Shown here: piece after piece, positions 47,904 through 58,230 of the stretch | How the letters are laid out: the number at the start of each line of letters is the position of its first letter | Numbering within the stretch: the first letter of the stretch is position 1 | Assembly: GCF_000227115.2 (NCBI RefSeq) | Contig: NC_016489.1 | Span: 620,001-684,000 of the forward strand | Direction: 5' to 3' | Length of the DNA: 64,000 bases | DNA from: Naumovozyma dairenensis CBS 421 | Taxonomy: Eukaryota > Ascomycota > Saccharomycetes > Saccharomycetales > Saccharomycetaceae | Position numbers and translations under genes: made by a program | The notes under the pieces: generated by a model | Told to the model about the DNA's origin: nothing | The model's database searches: none | What the model saw: the letters and a program-made list of their open reading frames with translations, nothing else

Positions 47904-48594
47904 GCATCCAATTAATGATTTCATGATATAGAAACTTTTATTTATTTGATGTATTTATTTATTCACAGACTATATCTAAACAATCTTATTTATTAACTTA
48001 AAGCTACATACTTATTAACCAATTTATCCCATACAATTGTAGTAATACTCTAAAGAAGCATATAGAAATAAAGAAGCAGCTTTGTATAATATCACTTGTA
48101 TATTATTATACTTTATTGTATCTATTATAGCAATATTTGACAACAGGTCATGGGCCCCTGGTCCAGCAAATGAAAATAGTTAGGAATAGGAAGTTTATTG
48201 GAAATATATGTAGTTCTGACCTGAATGGTTTTCGCTGTAAGTTATAATATAACTTTTAAAACATGAGGACTTCGGCAACATATCCTACAAATAATGAGAA
48301 GTTATAACCTATAAACTTCGTTTTTTGGATAATTGCCTTTAAACGGCCCAAGAATTTGAACAAGAACTTTGGAAAAGTTACTTAGAAGAACACTGTAGCA
48401 ATATAAAGATAATATCTTAGTTATAGATGAGATTGCCATAGGTTATTTATATGTTACGTACTTCATGGATCATTGGTATAGAAGGTTACGTATCGTTAGA
48501 TTATGTTACATATTTGTAGTAACATTTATTTCCCTTCCCTTTTTTAGAATGCGGAAAGCTGCAGTGTTATATGATGCTTTTATCTTTTAATCCG
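47904..48594. other. Convergent intergenic ACO2/ECM25
   Basis: This 690-bp AT-rich spacer lies between convergent genes. No ORF, repeat or RNA gene was recognised. Confidence 0.55.
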
Positions 48595-50664
48595 TCAAAG
48601 ACCTTCGTTTCTTTTGATTTCATTCATTAATTGTAAACCTTGTAATCTTTCCTCATATAGTGCTGCTAATTTACTAACTTTATTCTCAGTTTGCAATCCA
48701 GAAAATCCTTCATTTGAAAATTTAGTCGTTTTCAAATGGTTAAGTTTAACTAAATTATTCCTTTTCTTTTGTAATTCTCTATCAAATTTTTGGAATTTAT
48801 CATCTAGCTCAATCTTAAGTATCATATCATCATTCCATGGTCTTCTTTCCTTAGCATTGCGCCTCCAATCATAGGATTCGTTATCTGTTACCATCTCCGT
48901 AACATTATTTGTTGGATGTGGATGTGGCTCATTGATATCCTTCAGTAATGTAGGGGTTTCATTACTATTGGAAGTTGATGATGAATCACTATTTATCCGC
49001 AGAGATATATTTGATACTTTGGATCTCAAAATTGGTGATGATGGTGAAATGATTTCATCTGAACGTAAAGATACATTTGAAGCCTTGGAGCTTAATAATG
49101 GTGGTTTCCCGAAGGAACGTAATGATACATTTGAAGCTTTCGAATTTAATGATGGTATCGTTTCATTTGTTAATTCAAGATTTGGAGTTGAATCTGAAGT
49201 GGAGCTTGAAGGAGTATTCGTTTTTGTAAGTACTGTGGATATGGAGGGTATTGAAGATTTTGAATTTAGACTTCGGTTTTGCATTGCTGTTCTGCTTTTA
49301 ACTGGACTAGAACTACGACTCGAATTGGTATCATATTTAGTCGGGCTTAATTTCCGTGGTTTAGGCAAAGACGGTGGTAGTGATGGGATAGACGTGGATT
49401 GTTGAGATATGATCCTCGTCCCACCAGTTGCAGATACTGTTCTATTAGTTCTACCCTCCCTTGGTTTTGGTGATGGACTCTGTAAGAGTAGGTCCACATC
49501 TTGAATATGAAGTTTGTTCATTTTGGAAAGTGAATGGATCTTATCGTACATTTCCAGTAAATTTCTAATAAATCTTGCACCGATAACTAAAGTATCATCA
49601 TTTTTCATTGAAACTCTCTCCTGACATAGCGTAGGTGCCAAACATTTGCTTAATGATTTAAGGTCATGTCTTGTTATCTCTGAATGGTTTAAAATGTTAA
49701 TAAACAGGGGGAAAATTGTCATTATTAAATCGTAATAATTATTATACAAAATAATTGTTTGGAAAGTCTTATATGTATAATCGAAGTCATCGCTAATTGG
49801 TAAAGGGATTAAAGGTACGGGTATTAACGGCTTACTCTTTTGTTTTAAAAAGTATGTAAAAACTGATGCCAATGAATAAATATCCCATTGTGACAAGTCA
49901 ATGTAATTGTTCCGTTCAATAATATCAAGGAATATGTTTACTTTTTTGTAAGAACCTGGTTTTTGGAAAACTAACTCGTTCTTAACGGAATCTATCTTTA
50001 ATCTTTTGAAGATTTTATCGAAGATTAATTGCCTATACTGTCTGTTTCCTAATGATGTTAACCTTTCAAAATAACTCTGAGGTACATCAATGTAATCAGT
50101 TATTTCGTAATCATGCAAATATACATTAAGCGATATACGTAGTCTTGTGATATCTATCATTCTCGACAATGCAGTTAAATCCGGGACGTGGACTATAGAT
50201 GCATTTGGAGAAAGATTATTATTTTGCTCTATTGATTCTGGATCAACTGTGGGGATAAGCTCAAGATCCTTATTAGAAGGGCCTTTCAAAAAATTTATAC
50301 TCATGGCATTGGAAAGTACCTGATACACTGTTCTTATGAAAAAGGATTCATGGACAATATAAGTCTTTTGTAAGTAGATCCTTGCTTCTCTCGGGATCTT
50401 AGAGAACATTTTGATACCGTAAACCCAACTAATTTTCTTAGCTGAAAATCCAGAGGAAAATACCACTAGTGAATACGGTGATGAGGGTAAAGTAGTGATA
50501 AGTCTATCCATCAATTCGTCAATCAAAAGATCATAAACCTGTTTATCTCCAATTTCCTCTGGAGAAGGTAGGTAAGTGGAATCAAAAACATAAATAGAAT
50601 GACCAGTAATTGGGTCTATTGAATATGATTTAAAAAAGATGTTATTTGTATTAATGTTTATCAT
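48595..50664 (-). CDS. ECM25: RhoGAP-like protein Ecm25
   Basis: Ecm25 is a budding-yeast protein linked to cell-wall organisation and polarity, with a RhoGAP-like region. Residues 1 to about 170 include VYDLLIDELMDRLITTLPSSPYSLVVFSSGF and WVYGIKMFSKIPREARIYLQKTYIVHES, resembling the CRAL-TRIO/BCH-like part that precedes RhoGAP domains. The GAP-like region covers about 210-400 (DLSQWDIYSLASVFTYFLKQKSKPLIP and LKSLSKCLAPTLCQE). A long Ser/Pro-rich linker contains three degenerate repeats of KASNVSLRS. A coiled-coil-like end follows. The 689 residues compare with 599 in S. cerevisiae. Linkage to ACO2 supports the assignment. Confidence 0.88.
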   Translation of the reverse strand: MININTNNIFFKSYSIDPITGHSIYVFDSTYLPSPEEIGDKQVYDLLIDELMDRLITTLPSSPYSLVVFSSGFSAKKISWVYGIKMFSKIPREARIYLQKTYIVHESFFIRTVYQVLSNAMSINFLKGPSNKDLELIPTVDPESIEQNNNLSPNASIVHVPDLTALSRMIDITRLRISLNVYLHDYEITDYIDVPQSYFERLTSLGNRQYRQLIFDKIFKRLKIDSVKNELVFQKPGSYKKVNIFLDIIERNNYIDLSQWDIYSLASVFTYFLKQKSKPLIPVPLIPLPISDDFDYTYKTFQTIILYNNYYDLIMTIFPLFINILNHSEITRHDLKSLSKCLAPTLCQERVSMKNDDTLVIGARFIRNLLEMYDKIHSLSKMNKLHIQDVDLLLQSPSPKPREGRTNRTVSATGGTRIISQQSTSIPSLPPSLPKPRKLSPTKYDTNSSRSSSPVKSRTAMQNRSLNSKSSIPSISTVLTKTNTPSSSTSDSTPNLELTNETIPSLNSKASNVSLRSFGKPPLLSSKASNVSLRSDEIISPSSPILRSKVSNISLRINSDSSSTSNSNETPTLLKDINEPHPHPTNNVTEMVTDNESYDWRRNAKERRPWNDDMILKIELDDKFQKFDRELQKKRNNLVKLNHLKTTKFSNEGFSGLQTENKVSKLAALYEERLQGLQLMNEIKRNEGL

Positions 50665-51101
50665 GTCTTGGTAAGTCTTTGTGAGTCTTGAAACGGCTAG
50701 ATATTACGTTGCCTATTAGGGATAAAAGATGTTTCTTTTTACTTAATTTTTTTGGAGTATAAGATCATGTAACTTGTTAAGTTAGATATTTCTCGAGGAT
50801 TTGTCCCAATTACTTTTCTTTGTGATGCTACTCCCCATCTTACAGATTATATAAGTGCTTGAAAGTCATTGTTGATCTTCTGTTGTTTACTTTTATGATT
50901 TTTTTTTTTTTGCTTTTTCAGTTTCGGAATAATGTTGCTTACGAAATACGATTTTCTCGAGGAAGTGACGTAGAGGCTAAAAGGAACTGGAACAACCTTT
51001 ATCACTATGGGGTCATCGAAATTATGTTCTCATTAGAGACTAAAAATATGTCTAATTAGTTGATTTCTTTCGAACAAGTGGAATGGATAATTGTATTGGC
51101 T
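50665..51101. promoter_or_regulatory. Divergent promoter ECM25/CHA1
   Basis: This 437-bp spacer lies between divergent genes. A T-rich run occurs near 50878-50892 and TGACGT near 50967. No serine-responsive Cha4 site could be confirmed by eye. Confidence 0.45.
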
Positions 51102-52106
51102 ATGTCTTTTATATACAATAAAACACCGCTATTACGTCAAACATTTGATAGTGCTAAGATTGGTCCGAGGATATTCTTGAAATATGAAAATCTTCAACCC
51201 AGCGGAAGCTTCAAAAGTAGAGGTATTGGCTGCTTAATTCTGCAACATATTAATAAATTAAAACAAGATGGGAATAAAACTGCACATGTGTTTTCTAGTT
51301 CTGGTGGAAATGCTGGTCTTGCTGCCGCTACAGCCTCTCGAAGCTTACAAGTTCCCTGTACAGTCGTTGTCCCAAAGTCGACGAAGGAGAGAATGGTCAA
51401 TAAGATCAGAAAAACAGGTGCTTCTGTTCTTATTAAGGGTGATCATTGGAAAGAAGCAGATGATTTCTTAAGAAAATCCATGAAGGAAATGGACAATACT
51501 CAAGAGCAACCAATTTATGTTCATCCTTTTGATGACCCGGTTATTTGGGAAGGTCATTCAACTATTATCGATGAAATTGTCCAAACATTACAGACTGAAA
51601 AGATTTCCATTGAAAAAGTGAAGGGTATTATATGTAGTGTCGGTGGTGGTGGCCTTTTTAATGGTATTATTAAGGGTTTAGAAAGACATAATTTAGCCCA
51701 ATCTATTCCAGTTATTGCCGTTGAAACCAAAGGATGTGACGTACTTAATAAATCTTTAAAGAACGGAACCCCTGTGCAGCTGCCAAAGATTACTAGTGTG
51801 GCCACTTCACTGGGTTCAACGTACATTAGTTCAACTGCTTTTGAAAATGCTATGAAATATAATTCTCGCTCTATTACTCTTAATGATAAGGATGTTCTGG
51901 AGACTTGCTTGAAATATAACGATGATTTCAGTATGACTTTAGAACCGGCCTGTGGGGCATCTGTTCATTTAGCTTATAATCCAGGCATTGTTGAATCAGC
52001 TTTAGGGACAGCGTTAAGTAACCATGATATTGTGATAGTGGTTCTATGTGGAGGTTCTTCATGTACTCTCCATGATTTAGAATCTTTGAATTCAAAGCTG
52101 GTGTAG
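51102..52106 (+). CDS. CHA1: Catabolic L-serine/L-threonine dehydratase
   Basis: Cha1 is a PLP-dependent mitochondrial deaminase that lets yeast use serine and threonine as nitrogen sources. The PLP lysine lies in QPSGSFKSRGIG. SSGGNAGLAAATA is the substrate/phosphate loop, CSVGGGGLFNGI the glycine-rich cofactor loop, and EPACGAS and CGGSS complete the fold. The start is ATG 51102 (MSFIYNKTPLLRQ), matching the S. cerevisiae N-terminus; an upstream extension begins at TTG only. The 334 residues are about 26 fewer than in S. cerevisiae, with the C-terminal tail missing and no continuation in other frames nearby. It is convergent with the Dicer-like relic. Confidence 0.92.
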   Translation: MSFIYNKTPLLRQTFDSAKIGPRIFLKYENLQPSGSFKSRGIGCLILQHINKLKQDGNKTAHVFSSSGGNAGLAAATASRSLQVPCTVVVPKSTKERMVNKIRKTGASVLIKGDHWKEADDFLRKSMKEMDNTQEQPIYVHPFDDPVIWEGHSTIIDEIVQTLQTEKISIEKVKGIICSVGGGGLFNGIIKGLERHNLAQSIPVIAVETKGCDVLNKSLKNGTPVQLPKITSVATSLGSTYISSTAFENAMKYNSRSITLNDKDVLETCLKYNDDFSMTLEPACGASVHLAYNPGIVESALGTALSNHDIVIVVLCGGSSCTLHDLESLNSKLV

Positions 52107-52508
52107 TCTATTGGAATAAGTCTCATCAAAAATCCTTGGACACTTTTTCTACTGTATTTAATATCAACATATATTAAGTACTTAGGTCCTAGGAAAATTA
52201 CTAGATGGATAAATAACAAAATTGATTAGTATATGAAAAAACAAGTTGGCAATATTTTTGGTATTAGATTACCAAAGAATGGAGTATCCCCCTAAACTAT
52301 GTGTGGGAATGTATAGAGAGGCTCTATATATATATATTGCGTTTATATTTTCGATCACAATAAAGTGGGGTAGAAAAAGGTCGATTTAAGACCACTTACC
52401 AAATGAAAAAGTTCATAATTTATTTTCTCTAAAGGGTCTGTTTTAAGTATTTATTGTAACTATGAAATTAATAATCATCTGCTCTTTTAAACGTATCATA
52501 ACGGCCCC
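52107..52508. other. Convergent intergenic CHA1 / Dicer-like gene
   Basis: This is 402 bp between the CHA1 stop and the probable original end of the Dicer-like frame at 52509. Only AT-rich sequence and a TA run at 52326-52338 are seen. Confidence 0.55.
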
Positions 52509-54001
52509 CTATTTATCCATCTTTGTTTTCAAAAAAACGGAGAGATTATCATCCTTCAGGGCATTAAAAGCTGCCATTTGCTCAGCTAGCTGTTTTCTTG
52601 CACCACTACCTTCACTTAGTCTGTATTTTTTTTGCCTTTGACATAACATATGGAATGGAATAGCCCTGATTTCGTTTTCCTAGTTCTATAATGCGGTTTA
52701 TAATATCTCTTACCAAGAAGGGCATATAATTCCTCTTTGAAACTCTTATCAAGTGTTCCTTGCTTCGATTCACCATTTGTCTCAAGTTTTGAAGAGGACT
52801 CATTTATTGGATGGTTCGCATTCGTGAGGCCATCACCATTATCTGTCTCCCCAAGCGCTGTATTGTTGCTTTTGCCAGGTCTGTCGGAACCTTCAGGTGT
52901 TTCTTTTGCCATTTTCATCAATTTTCTTGCCTTATCAAAGTTGTTTGATGCCGTGTAAAGTGCAATATTCCTTTCTTGATCGGTCATAGAATCTTTCTCC
53001 ATATCATCTAGGGATCTCTTCTTAAAAGTTATTTTTCCTTCGGTTGGTTTTAATCTTTTTGTGTTTCCCTGAAAACCTTTAGATTGTAGTAAGTATAATT
53101 TTTGGATCGCATTTAAAGCAGCATTCTCTTCAGCGTCAATAAAAGTATCTCCTGAACCAAGAGAAAGTTCCTCTTTCCCGAAGTCAAGCTTAATAATAAG
53201 GGGAGGAGTATCAGATATTTTCGAATATTTGAGTTCTAGACATAATGGATTCGGAAGTAATTTTTCTTCCAAAAGAGCTTTATTAGTTTTATAGGTCGGG
53301 GCTTGGGGATCTTCATACAAAGATTCTATCCATTCAGTTACGTCTGGTGGAGGTGAGCCATTGTTGTCAATTATCAATGAACCAATATATTGTTTGAATA
53401 CCAAAGGATAGTTGGTTGTAGTGCCCAGTTCAAAAAATTTTAGGGAGTTTACGCCATTTATCCAGAATCTTGTATTTTTATTTTTCAATATTTCATTTAC
53501 TTTACTGGTAAGACTTTTTGAATCAATAAGCGGGAATTGCTTGAATAGAACATTGGTAAGAATAGAAGTTAGCCACACTTCACCTAGTGCTGTTAATCGA
53601 TCAAAATATAAATGTTGCTTTTCAGGTGTACTCGTTGCTTCTCCTAACCCTGCAAAATTTAATTTCAATTGCCCATTAATGATGGGTGGTGAACACGATA
53701 ATGCCAAAGATAAGGGTAATTGAAGATTGCATTTTATTTGCGTGTCTAATTTCTTTAACTCCATCAAGTTCTTGTTATTTGAGAAGTAACGTATGGCATT
53801 ATCGTTTGTGATTATTTTTCCTACTTCACTATCCCCAGCAGCGTTGATACGATTCAGGTCCTCCTCAGATATAGAATTTTCAGATAAAACTTTGATTGAT
53901 TCATGTAATTTACGAACGGCTCGCCGTATTTGGAATAGTTGGGTCACTTGTTGAACGCCAGTGATGATGGTCTCCGAAGGCTCGCTGTTTGAGAAATCCA
54001 T
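52509..54001 (-). pseudogene. Dicer-like RNase III protein (Dcr1 type), catalytically degenerate and frameshifted
   Basis: From ATG 54001 the frame gives 461 residues. An N-terminal helical region (1-125) is followed by an RNase III domain: FDRLTALGEVWL fills the place of the signature ERLEFLGD, and YPLVFKQYIGSL the place of ADVFEAYIGGL. The acidic catalytic residues are thus D (for E), T, E (for D), L (for D, about residue 200) and K (for E, about 203). dsRBD1 spans about 239-305 (LGSGDTFIDAEENAALNAIQ). dsRBD2 begins at about 424 and is cut by TAA at 52616. In another frame, directly after an A8 run (T8 at 52626-52633), the missing half appears (YRLSEGSGARKQLAEQMA) and runs to a stop at 52509. 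Two dsRBDs fit budding-yeast Dicer Dcr1; Rnt1 has one. It may be a dead RNAi gene or a non-catalytic dsRNA-binding protein. Confidence 0.75.
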
Positions 54002-55970
54002 AAGTAAAACTAGAAATGTAGTCCTTTGCACGCTACGTATTTGTTATCTGGTGTTTTCCTTTTGATCTCTGGAAAATGAAGTTGTTCCCTGACTTGTTTT
54101 TCATATATATGCATCTTGGAAGGTAGTATTGTAATGATAATCTGGTGTTATTAAAAGATCGTCACATAAATTTTTCAGTTGAATATTACCACAAACTTGA
54201 CCTAATATATCGCCAGGTGCAAATACTGAAGAAAAAAAAGGATCAAAAAAGGCAACCTTTTAAGCTCTAAGAATGTGGAACTGGAATCGTCTTCGTATGA
54301 GGATAGTATAAAGATATCATTGAATGGAAATGAAAAGTTTGGTAAGTTTTTTTGAAAATAGAAATTATTTATATTTTTCTTCCTAGATGTATATTGTCAA
54401 CTAGATGCTAACTTGTTAAAGAAAAACATTTAAAATACTGGAAAGTAAACAAATAACAAACATTTTCATCTTAGTAAAATTTGCTGATTTAGTATTATAG
54501 CCACTATCTCTGTTCTTCTCCGCAAGGCTTAGCAATGTGATGTTATGAATCAGTGCGGTGTATGTTACTGTTTTTGTTAATTACTTGACTATTACTTAAT
54601 AGTATATATGTTATTCCATTGAATGTGCTTCCATCACCAACAATTCGAAGCAAAACCAGTTGTTACCAGATTTCTTCGTATCAAGAGAGTATCCTTTTTA
54701 ATCTTTTGTCTTATTACATTGTCCACTTATATGTTATACACCACCATTCAAGAAGTTCGTCTTGGTTACATGTTTACTCAAGTAAAAGGTGTTTTCATAA
54801 TAATCAATGTATTACTCTTTTGTTCAAAAAGAAGGTAGAAAACGGGACATCTCATAAATAGATGCAAGAACAAACTGCCACTACCTTGTTGTTTATGCAG
54901 TAACTTTAAGTTTCTTTTATATTACAGACAAAAAAAGACCGCCAAAAATATCGAGTTTTTCTTTCTCTTCAAATATATAAGGTTATTGGAATATATGGTA
55001 CATATATGTCGACTTGCAAAAGGGACATCGATTTCAGATACACAATATTGTCATAAGGTATGGTAGATATGCCGAGACGACAAGGAAAAAGAAAATCTTC
55101 ACGATGAGATATCATCGAGAAATCAAATATATAAGAAATATATATATATATATACGTTACGTATAGTACTCTTTGGCAAATGACTAAAAGGACGACTGGT
55201 TATACCTTGAAAAAGTGTAAGTAACATTGCTACACATATTTCTCCCGATTTAACTGATCCAAAGTACAGTTAAAACCTATTTCCAACAAAGGTATTATCT
55301 ATTTCTCACTAAAAATGAGAGAACAGGTTGTTGTATATTTTTTTCTCTCTTTAATGTTGCAAGTCAGTAATATTTAAAAGCAGTAATCGAAAATTTCAAA
55401 TCATGTATTTCCAGCTGGAGTTGGTAAAAGACGGTTGGAGAAGTTCTGACTGAAAAAAACACCCATGTTTAAGAAAAATCAAACTCTCTCCTCCCTAATA
55501 TATATCTTAAAATGTAATGATTTACGCTCCCCTTTTTTCACAGAGTTTTTGTCTGTTTTAATAAGTATGTATTAACAGTTTAAATTTATCACATTAAATA
55601 GATTAGCTTTGTATCCTAGGGAGTACTCACTTGAAGAGCTCGAGATTTGATACGGGAGCGATAAGAAGTAAAAAGGGAGTCAATGTCCTTCAAACTACTG
55701 TATGACGTTTTACCAACGCAGAGTATTTGAATTCGATTCATTTCATTATAATTTTAATGCATGACACACTCCCTCAATCGAATATAACTTTGTCAAGGAG
55801 CACCATTAGTATGCCAATTCTTTAAACAGAAATTAAGAAATTGGTGACAGAGAATGGGGAAGGGTTAAACTACATAGTGAAATTTAGGGACTGCTACGTA
55901 CTACGTACGATGTCGCCTGTTATGTAATTTAGTTTCTATCATATAAATTCTTTTGGCCATCCCTTTCGAG

Positions 55971-56233
55971 CAGGCATGTTACGGGTAGAAATAATTTTCT
56001 AGCCTACTCTCTTTTGGCCCTTCCTAGCCTACCCTAACCAGGTTCTAGCCTAACCCCCCTAGTTTTACCCAAAATATTTTTGGGCTGTGTTTTCTGGCAC
56101 TTAACCTAGAACCGATTTTTTCTACCCCTACTTGTGTCCTAAAATTGGAAATTTCTACCCCTACTCCTAGCCTAACTTTTGAGTCAAAAAATCGCATCTA
56201 CCTCATCCCCTAGACGAACCAGTAACATGCCTG
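55971..56233. mobile_element. hAT-like MITE (non-autonomous DNA transposon)
   Basis: The 263-bp element has perfect 12-bp terminal inverted repeats, CAGGCATGTTAC on the left and GTAACATGCCTG on the right. It is flanked by an 8-bp direct repeat, CTTTCGAG at 55963-55970 and CTTTCAAG at 56234-56241, with one mismatch. An 8-bp target duplication and termini beginning CAGG are typical of hAT superfamily elements. The interior has no transposase, but carries repeated CTAGCCTA units (at least four) and two TTTCTACCCCTAC units, like hAT subterminal binding repeats. hAT families (Rover, Roamer) are known in Saccharomycetaceae. The mismatch in the duplication suggests an insertion of some age. Confidence 0.75.
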
Positions 56234-57470
56234 CTTTCAAGAAATAATATTTTTAGAAGATCTTCCTTCAATAACTGCCGTAGCAAATTTGTACGTACGG
56301 ACTCCCCGGTAAGACAATTTCCCTAATAAAGACCGCGCGAGCTATAACATGCGATAAAACCATTTGTCTGAAAATTACAAAATTTGTCTTCCCCAAAAAC
56401 TGACAAATGTAGACCTACGGGAAAATGCTCGGGTATCTGAAGACTCAGACATCCACGCGAAATATGAAGTCTTTTTTTGGAACCAAATGTCACGGTGTTT
56501 TCCTCTTTTAGAAAAACAAAAGAAGAACTCGTAGAAGACAACTTAGAAAAGTTTCTCGTAAAATGGTCACCTTTTTCGACAACAGAGTTATCTTCAGGTA
56601 TCAATACGTACCGGGGTGGGAGAGAAGTGTGGCCACTTTTGTCCCACCTGGATAGTACCGACCCTAGACTATAGCTTACGTTAGGTAGCAATATACAAAG
56701 AAAACATACTTCACCTATTCATGTCAAAGGTAATACTTAGTAAAAGTGACCAATTCAATAAAATAGGAATCGATACATTATAATATCTTGCCCGAAAGTC
56801 TACCGGTCCAAGGCCATCCGTACTAACTCCAGTACTTTGATCGGGACCCGCAGTTTGGGGTTTCCTAAACCACGAAAAATGAGAATAGTAAGTAAAACTG
56901 CATTACAGGTTTATCGTAGCCCTTATGGATAAGATAAATTTTCTTTACAATATTTCAAGATAAAATTCTCACTAACGCGGAATTTCGCTTACTCCACATT
57001 TTTCTACAATAGAATTTTTTTATGGCATGTGTGCCCCGTAATGACAATATGCAAGTTTATTCCGCATTTTTCTTTGTGGAAGTCGCTGAAAAAAAATTTC
57101 TTCCATCACGAGGTCTAAGTTATTAACTAGGAACTTGGGGTGTAGTAAACCTGTACGTGATGAGAAGTTCTGAGAACGATAAAAATCTGGGGTAAATGAC
57201 CACTATACAGATAAATTCCGGGAACTCAAGTCTCCCTGTTACGGAACGAATGTACGCAGTATTTTTTTTATTATACTTATTTCCTCATATGTTTTAGGGC
57301 ATATAGGTCACCTGGGCATAATTTCCTGCGGAAGAAAAGTGAAAATGTGACATGTTGTTCAAACCGTTGAGAGAAATTGCATAGACGAAGGGGGCAACCA
57401 CATGTGTTTACGTCTGTTCGACACCTCTATTCCAGATACTTCAAAAAACGCTAAATATCTGCAGCAACCC

Positions 57471-57506
57471 GGGGAATTCGTGGGGAACGTGGGGAAACAC
57501 GGGGAA
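57471..57506 (+). promoter_or_regulatory. Array of four GGGGAA motifs in helical phase
   Basis: GGGGAA occurs at 57471, 57482, 57491 and 57501, spaced 11, 9 and 10 bp. Two copies fit the Mig1 core (G/C)(C/T)GGGG exactly: CCGGGG at 57469 and GTGGGG at 57480. The third also reads GTGGGG. The array lies about 730 bp upstream of the hexose transporter ATG. Rgt1-like sites (CGGANNA or its complement) occur at 57058-57064, 57329-57335 and 57710-57716. Glucose control is inferred from family knowledge. Confidence 0.5.
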
Positions 57507-58070
57507 AGAAAAAACTTTGTTCTCAGACGATTATCGTTTGTAATTATTTTGTCTGAAAAGGAGAAAATTACTCTGAGAAGACTTCTTGGAAAGACAAAAA
57601 GAAAACGTTCCACCGAAAAAAGTAAGAAATATATGTTGACACAGCAAAGAATGTACCGCACAAACCTAAAATAAAATGTTATCCCCAGAATGTCTACTCC
57701 TTTGATATTTTGTCCGTGTATATTACTGGAAGGCCGGGATAACTTTTTTCTCTTTTTCATGACACATGACTACGATTTTCCTTGGAGTAAACAAAAACAA
57801 ATGCCTGGGAGACACCTGATACTCTGGAATCCTGTAGAGGCCCGCTGGTAGAAAACATTTTTCCTAATGTTTTTCTCCATTTGTCTTTTTCCTTTCCCCA
57901 CCACCCTGCATGCTGCGACGTTTTCCTGGTAAATATTGAAAATATTTTCTAGACAAATCGCTAATGTTTTGAAATCTTCAACAAACAACTGCGTTGTTCA
58001 TAATGTCCTCGAGAAATACAATATGCCATCAGCTTGGTTCCTCCTCGATCAACTTTCACAAAAAAATTTG

Positions 58071-58078
58071 TATAAATA
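58071..58078 (+). promoter_or_regulatory. TATA box of the hexose transporter gene
   Basis: TATAAATA lies 153 bp before ATG 58231 and is followed by a leader ending in an A-rich context (AACAAAAACAATG), as usual for strongly expressed yeast genes. Confidence 0.6.
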
Positions 58079-58230
58079 GTCAAGCTTTTCTGATTTTAAA
58101 ACATCAATATCCAGTCTTTCTTCTTTCAATAGTTTATTTAAATTTTTGAATATTGCAAAAAAAAAACCAGTATTCGGTATCAAATATTCACCCATAATAC
58201 ATTTACTACAAAACATTAATAACAAAAACA

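Larger units (their letters stand above)
54002..58230. other. 4.2-kb region without a convincing gene, upstream of the hexose transporter
   Basis: The left half is AT-rich, with a short hydrophobic 71-codon ORF (54623-54838, one possible membrane segment, no recognised family) and scattered short ORFs. The hAT-like element lies at 55971-56233. From about 56280 the base composition is less AT-rich, with promoter-like elements for the transporter: the GGGGAA array, Rgt1-like sites and a TATA box listed separately. ORFs at 56323-56691 (minus) and 57359-57988 have no recognisable protein features. Confidence 0.55.

Noticed and set aside
54223..54354. About 41 open codons on the plus strand near the start of the Dicer-like gene
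   Set aside because: No start codon in good context and no recognised motif; probably chance.
54623..54838. Small hydrophobic ORF of 71 codons upstream of the hexose transporter region
   Set aside because: It has one possible membrane segment but no homologue recognised and no codon bias; not strong enough to call a gene.
56323..56691. 122-codon ORF on the minus strand
   Set aside because: No recognised domain; overlaps another open frame on the opposite strand in non-coding-like sequence.
57359..57988. Overlapping small ORFs on both strands in the transporter promoter
   Set aside because: They coincide with the regulatory GGGGAA array and show no protein family features.
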